Assembly (NCBI GenBank): GCA_950295325.1
Contig: OX485807.1
Span: 29,671,666 to 29,735,665, forward strand
DNA from: Polytrichum commune
Taxonomy: Eukaryota; Streptophyta; Polytrichopsida; Polytrichales; Polytrichaceae
DNA: 64,000 bases
Reading direction: 5' to 3'
Shown: one piece after another, positions 33,796 to 45,259 of the stretch
How positions within the stretch are numbered: position 1 is the stretch's first letter
Layout: each line of letters opens with the position of its first letter
The notes under the pieces: model-generated
What the model saw: only the letters and a program-made list of their open reading frames with translations
Database searches by the model: none
Told to the model about the DNA's origin: nothing
Made by a program: the position numbers and the translations under genes

Positions 33796-36700
33796 ACCAA
33801 TGCCAAGGAGAAGCAATGGCATATACAATGCGGAAACCGTGTCTTCGTAGAGGACTTTGAAGTCCAAACATATCAAGATGGCAAATATGCCAAATCGAAA
33901 ACCCTAAGTCCCCTTGAGTTTTACTTTTATAGATTGGCATTATTTACAACAAAATTTGTTGGAACTGGTCGCATTGCTTGAAAATCTCGTTGCTCCATGA
34001 CTATCTAGAGCACTACAAATTTGAATTTGCTTATCATGAGCACATAAGCTTTGATATTCTATATTTTGTAGACTTAAAAACACCTAATTACCTTCCAAAT
34101 CTTACGAGCTTTCCAATTGGCAACACCATACCAAAGATTATGATGTATTCATATCTTATTGTTGCTTCCTTGACATGATAACTATCTTGACTAATTGCAT
34201 TCATACCCGGCACACATCTCATCGATTAGTCTTTGGAATCATCAATCATGTATGGCATCTTTGTTTCTTGTCAATGAGATTTGTTCACAAACTCGTGATT
34301 CGGATTACACACGTTGGTGTGTTTGCCTTAGTTGTGGGATCTATAGGAGACTCATGAGTATGATTTCTAAAACATAAAAAGGGGAGGGGCAAATTCTCCA
34401 AATCATTGATGAATGAAAAACTTCCAAATTTGGCATTCACATTTAGTAATGAACAATCTAGAAGCCAATGATGTTCTTCATTGATGTACATGGTAGGGCG
34501 TGCATGAATGGAGTCATGCTTTGTGGTGGCTATTGAAGACAATGCTAATTGAGGAAACTTCTTATGGAATCCGCTTTGTCATTTATTTAGCACTACTTTT
34601 AGACATAGTCACAACAACATTAGTGTTTTTTTGTTTTTTTGGGTCTTTTGCTTGCAATGATCTTTGTTGGATATTCCATAATATGACATGGTATAGTGTT
34701 ACAAGCTCATTAAAGTGTGAATATTCTCTCAACATCATGAAGGATAATTCTATGAAGTTAATTATGAAGTGATGATTTTAATTAGAGTTAGGTAGGTGGA
34801 CACCACCCTTTTGTATGTTACGTATTTCTAGGGAATGTGTGAAGAAGTGCAAAGAGTGGTGGTTTTCCCGTCCCTAACGTTGCCCCCCAATGTACTTTAT
34901 TCAAAATGAAAGGTTCATAAAACAAATTTGAATAGTTTTATGTGGATTCACGAGGTTAGTGTACGTTTGGTCTTGCTTGAGCCATGTGGGTAAGATGGAT
35001 AATAGGGTCTAACACTAAATATTGTGTCTAGGCCTTCTAGCTGGAGGTGGTGTTCATGACGACAATGAAGAATGCAAGCTAGCAATGCCCAACATCCTAG
35101 CCTCCCTTATTGAGCAACAACATAGAGAACTTGTAAGGTTGAGGGTAGATGAAAGAAGGTGGAAGAAAGAGAATGATAAGAGAAGAGAAAGAGAGATGAC
35201 ACATGAGCAATATTGGCATTGATTAGAGTGGCAATGAAGAAAAAGACATAGAATTGAAAGGAGATTTGAACATAGAAGCAAGTCATAAACATAAGAAGAG
35301 CTTTAAGTTTGATTCATATAAATGCAGTAAAGGTCATATTGGGGATGCAAGTTACATTGTTATTAAAAATGTGGCATGTTTTTGGGATTTTTCATAGTGG
35401 CCAACGGCTATAGCTAGTTTTTATGTTGTAAGGTTATATCATAATGATTATGGAGTTTGAAATGCAAATAGTTCTTGTTAAATTGAAGCGTTTGATGTAA
35501 ATAAAACAATGTTTGGACTCCATTACATGTATGATATAATATGATGAATCAATTGGAATGATAATGTCCGTTGTGTTGAGAAAATACAATTTTGTACAAT
35601 GTACTACTGGCAAGAAAATGTATGGGTTATTCTTGTGTTGCAAGGATACATCAAAATTAAAGTTACAAAAACCATTGCTTTGACTAAGAAGCTCATTTTC
35701 TATATCATTTCAATGTAATTTTGAAGTTTGAGAATATGAAAAGATAAGTGAATGTGGTAATAATGACAACATGTGCTTTAAAATATCATAAGTTTTTGTT
35801 TCATAGCTTTTTTTCAGTTTCCCAATGTAGGTTTTAAACATGATGGTCATTGAGCACAAAAAAACTTCAACTTAAGGACTAGTACCTCCAAGACAACGTG
35901 AAATTTACAAAGGTTCAATTGAATGAAAACAAATACTCTAGAACATCATTGTTGAGGGGCAAAGTATTTGAGAAGACTTCTCAAGGAACTACTTATGCAA
36001 AATTAGGTAGAGGAGCTTATGAAGGAGACTTAGAAGATGTCTTAAGGAACTCCCTACATGTAATTAGATAAAGGAGTTTTTGGGAGAAATTACATGACTC
36101 CTTGAGGAACTACTTACAAAAGATCATGTAAATCACATCATTTCCCACTCGTCACACCATGGTGTAGCACCCTGCATGCACTAAGATCTTCACAAAAACA
36201 AGATGAAACTAAATGCAACATCTCCTTTTGTGTCTAAATTTTTATTTTAACAATCATTGTGAACCCTAAACAAGAAGTTGGAAATGGATTTAAAGATAGA
36301 TTTGTTGCTTGGGAACCAAGTGTTTGCCTCACCTTTTGGTTGATCTCTCTCTCTCAAGCCTCATTTTCAACCCCCGTTTTGTCATTTTTTCTCACACCCA
36401 ATGTTTGCCTAAATTCTTGCTTTGTTTCGTTTGTTTTTAGTTTCGAATTTCCAACATGGGATTGCACATTCTAACCATTATTAAGTATTGCCAAAGGAAA
36501 CATGCAAGCAACTTCCAAGGGACACTCCTTGCTAAAAATTGATACCACTTGAGTCAAACAAGGGTGTTGTTTAGGAGTATTATGTTAGGGAGGCTTCATT
36601 TTTTAAACCCTATTATTATCCCTCCAAGACGTGACTACCAATCACGTCATTTGGTTGGTGATCCAACCAAGGCCAAATTTTGGCTCAAGTTAGAAACCAC

Positions 36701-37820
36701 TTGAAATCAACAGTTGCTTGCAATTGGACTCCACTTGAAAAGTCAGTTGCTAACACTAACACTTCCGAATCACATTGCATATGAGGTTGGTTTCAAATTG
36801 GTTGTGAAACTTTGGCCCATTATTGGAGACCACCACTATCACATGTCTCTTCCAATAAGTTCTAAACCCCCTTTTTGCCAAAACCAGAAATTAGAAATCA
36901 ATGCCATTTAACCCCTAAATCCCTAAGGGATCCAACATGACTATTTTTTTTTATGGTTTTGGTTTCTAAAGAGACCTTTAACCTTTTAAGACGGAGGTCA
37001 ATTTTTTGTCAGAATAAATAAATTTCATTTGGCATCCAACTCCCAAAATTTAAATTGGATTTGGACTAAACCTCAACCTTATGGAACATTTCAAAGTCAT
37101 CCAACACCCCATGTTCCATTGGATTTGGACTAAAACTCATGATGCATTAGGAAATGTGTCAGACATGAAAACAACACTCATATGTACTTGGAAAGCTAAG
37201 AAAATTTGCAAGGGATTACTTTATTTTATGTCTCAAATACCTACCACTCGGATTGGTAATTGGAGTTTTGGAAGTTACTTAGAATATATTATGTAAGATT
37301 GGACGTGAACGAGTGCTACACATTGCAAGGGCTCTCAAAAAATGACATTTGGTGCAAACATAAAACTTCAAGCCTCAAAGGTTCGTAATTTAGTTGGAAA
37401 CTTATGCAGAAAGTTTCATTCCAATTGAATCTCATCATGTCATCCATTTGATGACGTCAATAGGGTTAAAGTTTGTTTTCAATCATCGACCCTGCCCATT
37501 ATACCTTCACATATGTATAGTTTCTCATTCACATTGCCATGTGGACAGTTTATATGTTTTTGGATAGCTCATACAAAGGCCGATATCACATCCGTACGGT
37601 TGGATGCTCATACAAAAGCTGATATCATATTTGTACAGTTGGATGCTCAAATGTAGATACCACCAAGTGAAATCTATATTTCCACTAAAATATGCTGGGC
37701 AAGTGACCTACATGAAAACTCACCCTAAATTTTCTCTCTTAGAAACAATGATTTGAGGTCAATTTTGAGGAGAATGGTGCTTAGGGGTCTAGGGGTTAAT
37801 CACAAGATCCCCAAGCATCT
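33796..37820. other. Gene-free stretch
   Basis: No recognisable gene is seen. A 66-codon plus-strand frame at 35022-35222 is rich in Glu, Arg and Lys (RRWKKENDKRREREM) and could be the helical tail of a transposon-associated protein, but nothing around it supports that. Two near-identical blocks occur at about 37563-37590 and 37607-37645 (GATATCA, GTACGGTTGGATGCTCA). Confidence 0.35.
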
Positions 37821-37862
37821 TACGAGCCTATTGTACTTTCCCCCCTCGTATCTCATTCACAA

Positions 37863-38129
37863 ATGAACGGAAACTTAACGACGACATTCATCCCATTTTC
37901 AGTGGCTCATCTCCGAACTCCTCCGAAGAGTGGCAACAATTCCTGCTCAAAGATCGCAGTTCGATTTCAGCGCTCTTCATGTGAAATTAGTTTTCCCAAC
38001 TCAATCCGTTCAAGAGATTTTTTAACTTCAAATTTTCTTTCTCCCCAATTATTGGCATTCTCCATTTCTTCCAAACACCGAGGTTTCATTGCCTGCAGTC
38101 AGTATTCAGCAGTGCCAATAGACAGATAG
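37863..38129 (+). CDS. Possible 88-codon frame with transit-peptide-like composition
   Basis: From ATG at 37863 to TAG at 38127-38129 the peptide is rich in Ser, Arg and Lys and nearly lacks acidic residues (for example FQRSSCEISFPNSIRSRDF), like plastid or mitochondrial presequences. It ends 317 bp before the PAT start. It may be an upstream ORF, an alternative first exon, the 5' piece of a lost gene, or chance. No splice link to PAT is obvious. Confidence 0.25.
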   Translation: MNGNLTTTFIPFSVAHLRTPPKSGNNSCSKIAVRFQRSSCEISFPNSIRSRDFLTSNFLSPQLLAFSISSKHRGFIACSQYSAVPIDR

Positions 38130-38446
38130 TCTTTTGGATCGAGGCGCAATCTGGCAGAGAATTGTTAAGCATTATTTTTAGGCTGTAGTAGATGCACTTC
38201 CTTTTTTCGTGTCACTGAGGTTCGATTTTCTGCACTCCGGATTTCGAAGTGCAGATAGATAGTTAACATTTGAGATTGGGAGTGTCGGATTTCGAGTGAG
38301 AATTGTGGAGGAGTGCGGCACCCCGGAGTGGTAAGGTTGTTAGGGTTTCGAGTCATTAGGAGAAGCTTGATTTGAGGTTTTAAAGGTAATTTGGTGCAGA
38401 ATTTCTGGTGCATTCGAAGTTTGCAGTGCCGCCCGAGTTGCAAGCC

Positions 38447-41400
38447 ATGGCAGCTCTGGGCGTGCAACAGCTTCGGCTGCCCGCACAGAAGGATGTCGCC
38501 ATTTCTTTCTCATCATCTTCGAGGATTTCGTTGCCCTCACGTGTGGCTCTAGCGGCACCTGGCAGAAAGACGAAGTACATTGGAAGCTCTAGAGTTTCTG
38601 GTAATACGAGGAGGCTTGCTTCGTCTGCTGTGGAAACCCCGATGCTCGCCCTCTCAGTCCCACAGGTGCTCTCAGCTTATCCACAGAGAGAGAGAGAGAT
38701 AACAACATTAGACTCTCTGAAATTTCCTTTGAATTACTCGAGTCAATTTCACTTTGCTGATATTGATTCTCACAGGCTTTTCATTTGCGCTCTAAGTAAT
38801 ACAATGTGGAGCATTGGTATCAGAACTTAAATATCCTCAGACGTTGCGACCTGCATAACATAGTCTACATAAGTGAGAAAGAGAGAGGCCTACGCTCAAA
38901 AATGAATTAACAAGCAAACATATTTTGAAATTCATTTTAAGTTTGAGCAATTTGAGGCGCAGATCCGGGACTTGGTTTCATCCTGAATGCAGTTCTTCCA
39001 AATTGACTTTGTTCCAATAACCTTGCCAAGCACGGTCTCCTAAGAGCTACTAATTGTTCGAAACAAGAGTAGATCCTCTGAAGTTTTCTTTGAACCACTT
39101 TGCTGACATTGATTTCTCACAAGAGCTCTGAGTACATATATTGTGGAGCATTAGTATCAGAACTTTAATATCCCCAGGCGTTGCCATCTGCATAACATAG
39201 TCGATTTGAAAAAAATATTCTGCATATGTGAACGGTGATTTCAATCACCTTGCTCAGCATATGTCTGCTTAGAGCTACCAATCGAATGTAACCACAGTTG
39301 GTTCTCTGCAATTTTCATTGAATTATTCGAGTCAATTGAATTTTTCTGATAATGGGTCGCATTGATTTCTCACAGGCTCTTTATTTGAACTCTTAAGTAC
39401 GTACATTGTGGAGCATTGGTATCAGAACTGAATATCTGCAGGCGTTGCCATCTGCATAACATAGTCGATTTGAAAATTAATATACTCTACATATGTTTTG
39501 AAATATAATATATTTTACATATGTGAATGGATCTATGTATCGAGCGAGAGACCACATGATATCTACTGCAGATGTCATCCAAATATCTATTGCAGATGCC
39601 AGCATTCATGAACATTGAAATTATTAACAACGTCCAACGTTTACAAGGCTGTGTGTGATCTCAAATGTGATGTGGGATAAATTCTTGACCCTCTATTTGG
39701 CTGTCACACTTTGGAGTACTGTTCTGGACTCACTATACAAAGGGGAAAACGTAAAAGAACGGTACCTATACTAGATCACTGGGCTCTCAAGGATGGGGTG
39801 TGGCAAGTGGAGATGGTTGAGACAACCAATATCAGGCTCTTGAATCATCATGAGAACTTTAAAATTTCGTTTGTGAAGGTGACCTGACACAGTCTGTGGG
39901 AATGTGGGGACGTTGTTTGTTCAGGTGCTGGAGGTTTTGATGCAGAAGACCAATCTCACGCAAGCTCAAACAGAAGAGGTGATGGAGACTCTGCTTGCTG
40001 ATGCCAATCCCGCAGTCATTGGTGCTTTCCTGGCGTTATTGCGGGCAAAAGGCGAGACATTGGAAGAGGTTCGAACTCCTTGTAATTTTTTTGCTGAACA
40101 GAGGTTGATCTATACAGCTTATAATGGTTGGGAGGTGGGGATGGCCTGTTTGTATTTTGAATTTGGACATTGTGGTAAAGTTTGTGTGTGCCCGCAAATT
40201 TCTAATCACTTTGGATCATGGGCAGATTACTGGGCTTGCAAGCGCAATGCTGAGGAGGGCAGTGCCAGTGCGAACAGTGGAAGGGTCTTTAGATATTGTG
40301 GGCACTGGGGGTGATGGAGCCAACACTGTGAATATCTCCACAGGGTCGTGCATCTTAGCAGCTGCTTGTGGTGCCAAAGTTGCCAAGGTGAAGACTGCAT
40401 GTACTTTCAAAGATCACTTGCTTCTGTATAGGGAGAAGGTTTCGACTCTGTTATTTTGCAGGATGAGAATTTGTGAGGGAACCACATAGTATCAAACACG
40501 ACATCATTGTTAGAATGTACCATGCAACTTCTGGGAGGTCTAATGTTGGGTTTGGGCTGTGTGCAGCATGGATCTCGGTCAAGCTCATCAGCTTGTGGCA
40601 GTGCAGATGTGCTGGAGACTCTAGGTGTTGCTGTTGACTTGGGGCCAGAGGTATGCTTCTGACGTAGTTGTAAAGTTCATCAAGTAAATATTTTGTGCAG
40701 ATGTGGATTTCATGTATTTTACCTTTTTCCATATAAAATAGTTGAAATTTCCTCTTAATGAAAATGCAATTGAATGCATGCATGCAAACGGCAGGTGGTG
40801 CTGGGGCTCACTGTTATTCAAGGATTGCTTTGGGATGTCTACTCGTCGCTAATGATATGGCTTGTGGTCTTTCTCATGGAAATCAGGGTGTAGCCAAGTG
40901 TGTAGAAGAAGTTGGAATGGGATTCATGTTTGCTCCTAGGTACCATCCAGCAATGAAAGCTGTGGCACCTGTGCGGAAGGCCCTAAAAATCAAAACAGCT
41001 TTCAACATTCTTGGCCCCATGCTCAACCCTTCTCGTGCGCCCCACTCCATTGTCGGTGTCTATCATGAAAACTTGGTAAGTCTCACTCTTTTTCACTATT
41101 TAGTAATGTATTGACCTTGTCTTCTCTATGCCCATTCCCTAGCAGCCATGAAGAGGAAGTTGCACTTTGTTGAAAACGTTTGCTCTTGATCCTTTTTGGC
41201 TCCAGGATGACATTTACATTGATTGCATGAAGAACAGTGTGTGGTTGAACCCTGATTCATAATTGCAAATGTGTGTGGTATGTGGATACAGGTGGAAAGA
41301 ATGGCAAAAGTCCTGCAACACTTTGGCACAAAACGGACCCTGGTAGTCCATTGTCAGGGGTTGGACGAGATGAGCCCTCTTGGTAACCTTGCCGTAGCCT

Positions 41401-42584
41401 TTCCTGTTCTCTTTTATGGATTGTTGTGAGGCCTTGACTTGTTCTACTGAATGTTCCTTCACCACTTCGGATGGAGATGGTTGGTTCGAGTCGATAGTCT
41501 TATAGAGGCTTGATTGAGTAATTCTGCTTGTTATGATATACCTTCAGTCATAGCTGGTGGTTAGTGAATCACTACCAGAATGCAAATTGAAGTATTTCCA
41601 TGATGAGCATGTGTGGACAAACTTGTGGTTGTGTGACCAGGGGGTGGACGTGTTCTGGAAGTCACACCTGAGAAGATTCAAACATTTGCATTCGACCCTT
41701 GTAATTGCTTCATTCCTCATGATTACCTACCATTTTCTACTTGGTCTACTTTCTGAAAAGTTTCTGCTCTCATTGCTACTTTTTACTGCAGTCAATAGGC
41801 AGTAAGAGCCCAATTCTTATCAGCATCTAATTCCATGACAACCAATTATTATGTTGCTTAGGGCATGATTCCTGCATTAAGCTGCTGCCATATACCTAGA
41901 CTTATTTGTGAGGACTCCATTGTGATGGCAGTGGACTTTGGAATCCCTAGGTGCACCTTAGAAGACCTGAAGGGTGGGAATGCCGACTTCAATGCCAAGG
42001 TTTTAAGAGATGTCCTTGCTGGTCAACAGGGAGCTATAGCTGATTCATTAGTAAGCACGTCTCCTTCTCGTGTAACATATCTTTGGAAGTTCACTGGAAA
42101 TAAGAACAAGATTACAGAAAAATGTGGACGTCAGGCCAAAAGGTCAAGTTCTTACTTGATGGAATATATCTCTAAAACGGATGAAAGATTGTAATTTGCA
42201 ACTCATTTAAAGTTAGCATATCTGCAATTGTGTGTTATCAATCATGGAGAATGAAAATCTGAGGAAGACTAAGATTTGCTCTTGGCACAGACAGATGGTT
42301 ATGCTTACCTATTCAGATCTTCATTTCTTAATGAAACATGTGTGGAAAACTGAAGGCACAAAGAGGTGCTCTTGAAAGTTCTAAGTCCTTCAGCCTTCTG
42401 TGGTGACTTACATGGAGTTGCTTTACAGATACTGAATGCTGGCGCTGGCCTAATGGCTTGTGGACTTGTGAGCGACTTGGGTGCTGGTGTGGCGTTAGCA
42501 CGAGAAGTACAGCGATCTGGAAAAGCAAATACGGTGCTTGATAACTGGATACTACTATCTCAAGTAAGAGAGCTACATGTCTAA
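38447..42584 (+). CDS. PAT1: Anthranilate phosphoribosyltransferase, plastid (PAT1-like)
   Basis: Nine exons: 38447-38665, 39925-40068, 40226-40387, 40567-40650, 40887-41075, 41292-41382, 41641-41700, 41932-42050, 42429-42584. All have GT/AG borders and consistent phases, giving 407 residues; Arabidopsis PAT1 has 444. Residues 1 to about 70 are Ser/Arg-rich and look like a plastid transit peptide. The enzyme couples anthranilate to PRPP, the second step of the tryptophan branch. Visible motifs are the PRPP loop GTGGDG (147-152), [18 protein letters not shown] across exons 3-4 (anthranilate site), NILGPMLNP (243-251), GLDEMSPLG, and [15 protein letters not shown]. No frame break is seen. The last exon may end at TAA 42584 or splice at CAA|GTAAGA (about 42563) to a short exon near 42605. 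Intron 1 holds a three-copy repeat. Confidence 0.92.
38700..39520 (+). repeat. Three-copy tandem repeat in PAT intron 1
   Basis: GTGGAGCATTGGTATCAGAA-like sequence occurs at 38805, 39143 and 39408. Each copy is preceded by GATTTCTCACAGGCTCT-like sequence and followed by GGCGTTGCCATCTGCATAAC and ATAGTCGATTTG. Copies are 265-340 bp apart. Confidence 0.85.
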
Positions 42585-42589
42585 TTTGC

Positions 42590-43845
42590 CTGTTGTACCC
42601 AATAGGTTGGATCTCTGCAAGCAATGCCTTCTTGCAGATTGTCAGACATCCAAGCTTATGTTGAAAGTGGAAATTTATTGTTACATAAATAATTATCGCA
42701 CTTCAATATGCAAATTTACACCTGTATGCAGATCAAAATCTGTCATCACACTTGCAATTTGGTAGCTCACATTCTATTTTGGGCATGTTCATCAGGAGTT
42801 GAAGTCCCATGAGACATTGTTGTCTCCACCATGGGAGACTCGATTATGAAGGCTGTGACAGATTCTGCAGGAGTGGAGTCTACTTTGTTTTGCATCCACG
42901 AGGTTGAGGCCTCCAACTAGCAAGGGTTACCTCAGCATTATCACGTTTCCACTATTGTCCATACCTGGGCAATCCCCTCTTTAACATTTTTGAAGCTATT
43001 AGCATCCACATTGTTTAGCTTTGCAGCTTCACTCGCTTGCAATCTAGGCCAGGATCAGAGTGCAGACACATGTATAGATCCAATGTCTAGGTTTCTGATC
43101 ACTTCACCTTTTGTGTATGGCTGGGGAAAGTGTCACTTTTGTGAGAGCCTCTTCTATTATTATGGTTGTGATATGCGAGCACATCAAATCGCAACAACTG
43201 TCAGTGGTCAAATCCACTCAACCATTTCATGTCTTTATCCTTTGACTGAAGAAGAAAGCTTCTGCCGTCCTATTACAGAGGTTGCAAAACCTTTTCATGT
43301 CCCGATTGGATATTCTCATTGATCTTCTCATGGATGTACACGGAGTACTCTTTGTTTCTCATCTGCAGCAAGTGCCAGCACAAACCGCGTACAACCGTGA
43401 TCACAGGGTTTTCCAAGACTTAGTAATGCCTTCCTCTACTTGAGTCTCCTTGTTGGATGTGTTGCGTAAATATGCAATTCTCTCCAGTAATATCTCAAAA
43501 ACAGACTCGAGTAACTTTTGAAAGCTCCTACCAGTGCTCCTATTGCACTGGGATTTTCATATCACTGTTCTTGTGACACGGTCAACTCAGGGACAAAACA
43601 CAAGCACAAATTTCCAAAATAGACGCCGAGGTGTTAAAAATTTGCTCATGAAAGCCTTCGAGCGGTTTCAGCCTTCAGGCTCTTGGCCCCTGTCTATTTA
43701 CAAATGCGGAGTTCAGTTCGCAGGGCACCAGTACTCAAATGAAAGCTCCTCGCAACGGAAGGGCCGCATATAACCCATATGGGTTTCAAGGGAATGAAAG
43801 AGTTGGTTTATAATGCAGAAGCTTCCCCTTCACTGTCATCTGGGT
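42590..43845. other. Region downstream of PAT with no complete gene
   Basis: It contains a possible short alternative terminal exon of PAT (about 42605-42690) and a weak lipoyl-domain-like fragment (about 42792-42920). Nothing else is recognisable. Confidence 0.4.
42792..42920 (+). pseudogene. Possible fragment of a 2-oxo acid dehydrogenase E2 lipoyl domain
   Basis: In one frame the strand reads SGVEVP, a TGA stop, then DIVVSTMGDSIMKAV and a further 25 or so codons to TAG. DIVVSTMGDSI resembles the start of E2 lipoyl domains (VxVPxMGESI). The lysine-bearing DK motif is not present and the match is short, so chance is possible. Confidence 0.2.
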
Positions 43846-43847
43846 GG

Positions 43848-44115
43848 TGTAGCGGCCACTTGTTACCCGAGCGGGGGTAGGAAGGTGTGGACATGGGGCG
43901 CCGGGTATGGGCCGTCGGCCGCGTGTGGATGGCCTGCCCACTCCAAACCCGGAGTCACTAGCGAGGTCCGGCCGGAGGGCTGGGCAGCGCGGGTGTTATA
44001 GAGGAGGGCACCGCGTGAGGCGGGTAACCGAGCAGCGCACACTTCCCGCTTTAGGTAGTGGAGGGATAACGGGCTTGAATGTTGGCCGGCGATCACCCTG
44101 CCCAGCATGCTCCCA
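43848..44115. repeat. GC-rich island, possibly a SINE-like insertion
   Basis: About 270 bp with roughly two-thirds G+C stand out in AT-rich DNA. It starts GGTGGTGTAGCGGCCACTTG, which resembles a Pol III A box (TGGTGTAGCGG), and ends near CCCAGCATGCTCCCATGAAC. No good B box lies at the expected 30-60 bp and no target-site duplication was found. Minus- and plus-strand frames are open only because of composition. Confidence 0.4.
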
Positions 44116-44154
44116 TGAACCACCTTCCCTTTTTCCCTCTTTTCTCACATAAGA

Positions 44155-44560
44155 AGTGATGACCCTGCTTGATATGTGTTTCGTGATTGATAAAATGAGG
44201 ATAACTTCTTATCAAGGGTGGGAAAGACCCAACTTTTTCAAAAACCTAATTTTTTTGAATAAAATCATGGTTTAATTTTTGTTGCGCCATGTGTATTCCA
44301 ACTGGCAATTATCATCAAGGGTGGAAAAACCTGATGACCCTCATTGTTATGTGTTTCTTCATTGAGAAATTGAGGATAACCTCTTATCAAGGAGCAGGGT
44401 GGAAAAAACCCAACTTCTTTTGGCCCCACACTGAATCTTAATGCAAAAAACCTAATTTCTGTGAATAAAACCATGGTTTTATTTCAGCTGCACCATGTGC
44501 ATTTTAGCCGGCAATTATCATCAAGGGTGGGAAAACCCCAACTTTTTCCGGCTGATGCAT
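44155..44560. repeat. Tandem repeat, units of about 190 bp
   Basis: GATGACCCT...ATGTGTTTC, GAGGATAAC(C/T)TCTTATCAAGG, GTGAATAAAACCATGGTTT-like and GGCAATTATCATCAAGGGTGG blocks recur in order at about 44155-44335 and 44335-44530, with a partial third copy. Confidence 0.8.
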
Positions 44561-44689
44561 TGGATTTTTGGTTTTAATGCAAAAATATCCAAATAAAACT
44601 AGATTTTGCTGGACCTCATATGATTGGGTTTTTAAAAATAAAACCCCAATTGTAAAAAATCGCATGGTGCCATCCTTGTCAAGGAGTGT

Positions 44690-45250
44690 GTGCTTGTTCA
44701 TGTGGGCCCCGAGAATATAGCCATGGGACGTTGTAGCTACCCCATATTTAGTTTGAATTTGCAAAAGGGAGGATGGTTTGTGGGAGCGACACTAAATATG
44801 ACATTTAGTGTCACTTCCTATTTGGAGTTATATATTCTTATATCTTCTTACTACTAAGGTAATTTTTAAAAATTAAGTAAAGATGTTAATGTTCTATAAT
44901 GTCCAAACAACCTTTGTTGGTAAAGAATGAGATGTATAGGAAATAGTTATAGCTATATTCTCGGGGCCCACATGAACAAAACGCACAATGTTGTTATGTT
45001 CTCTATCACAAAGAGGTTATCCTCATTGTACCAATTAGCAATCAATCAAGAGATACACAACATCGTTAGGGTACAAAATAAAAGCAAAGAAAGAGGAAGA
45101 CCTGTCATTTCTTATGCAAAAGGGAGGATGGTTCATGGGAGCTAGTGCAAATTCAAACTGAATCTGCACTAGTTGTGGCATCCCATGATTATATTCTCAT
45201 GGCCCACATGAACAAACACACATTGCTCAATAATGTTGTGAAGACAAGCG
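44690..45250. repeat. Inverted repeat with a nested MITE
   Basis: The left arm (44690-44790: TTGTTCATGTGGGCC, GAGAATATAGCCATGGGA, CAAAAGGGAGGATGGTT) is inverted at about 45115-45250. A shorter inverted copy of GAGAATATAG...GGGCCCACATGAAC lies at 44950-44985. The left arm is followed by an ACACTAAAT-family MITE. Confidence 0.75.
44789..44950. mobile_element. Partial MITE of the ACACTAAAT family
   Basis: It starts ACACTAAATATGACATTTAG, then TATTTGGAGTTATATA and TAATGTCCAAACAACC, as in the 4510 copy. A clear right end is lacking. Confidence 0.6.
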
Positions 45251-45259
45251 TGCCATCTT

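Noticed and set aside
35022-35222. Small charged protein gene
   Set aside because: Composition only; no neighbours, splice sites or homologue.
43863-44152. Long open frames on both strands
   Set aside because: They follow from high G+C, which makes stop codons rare; no motif supports coding.
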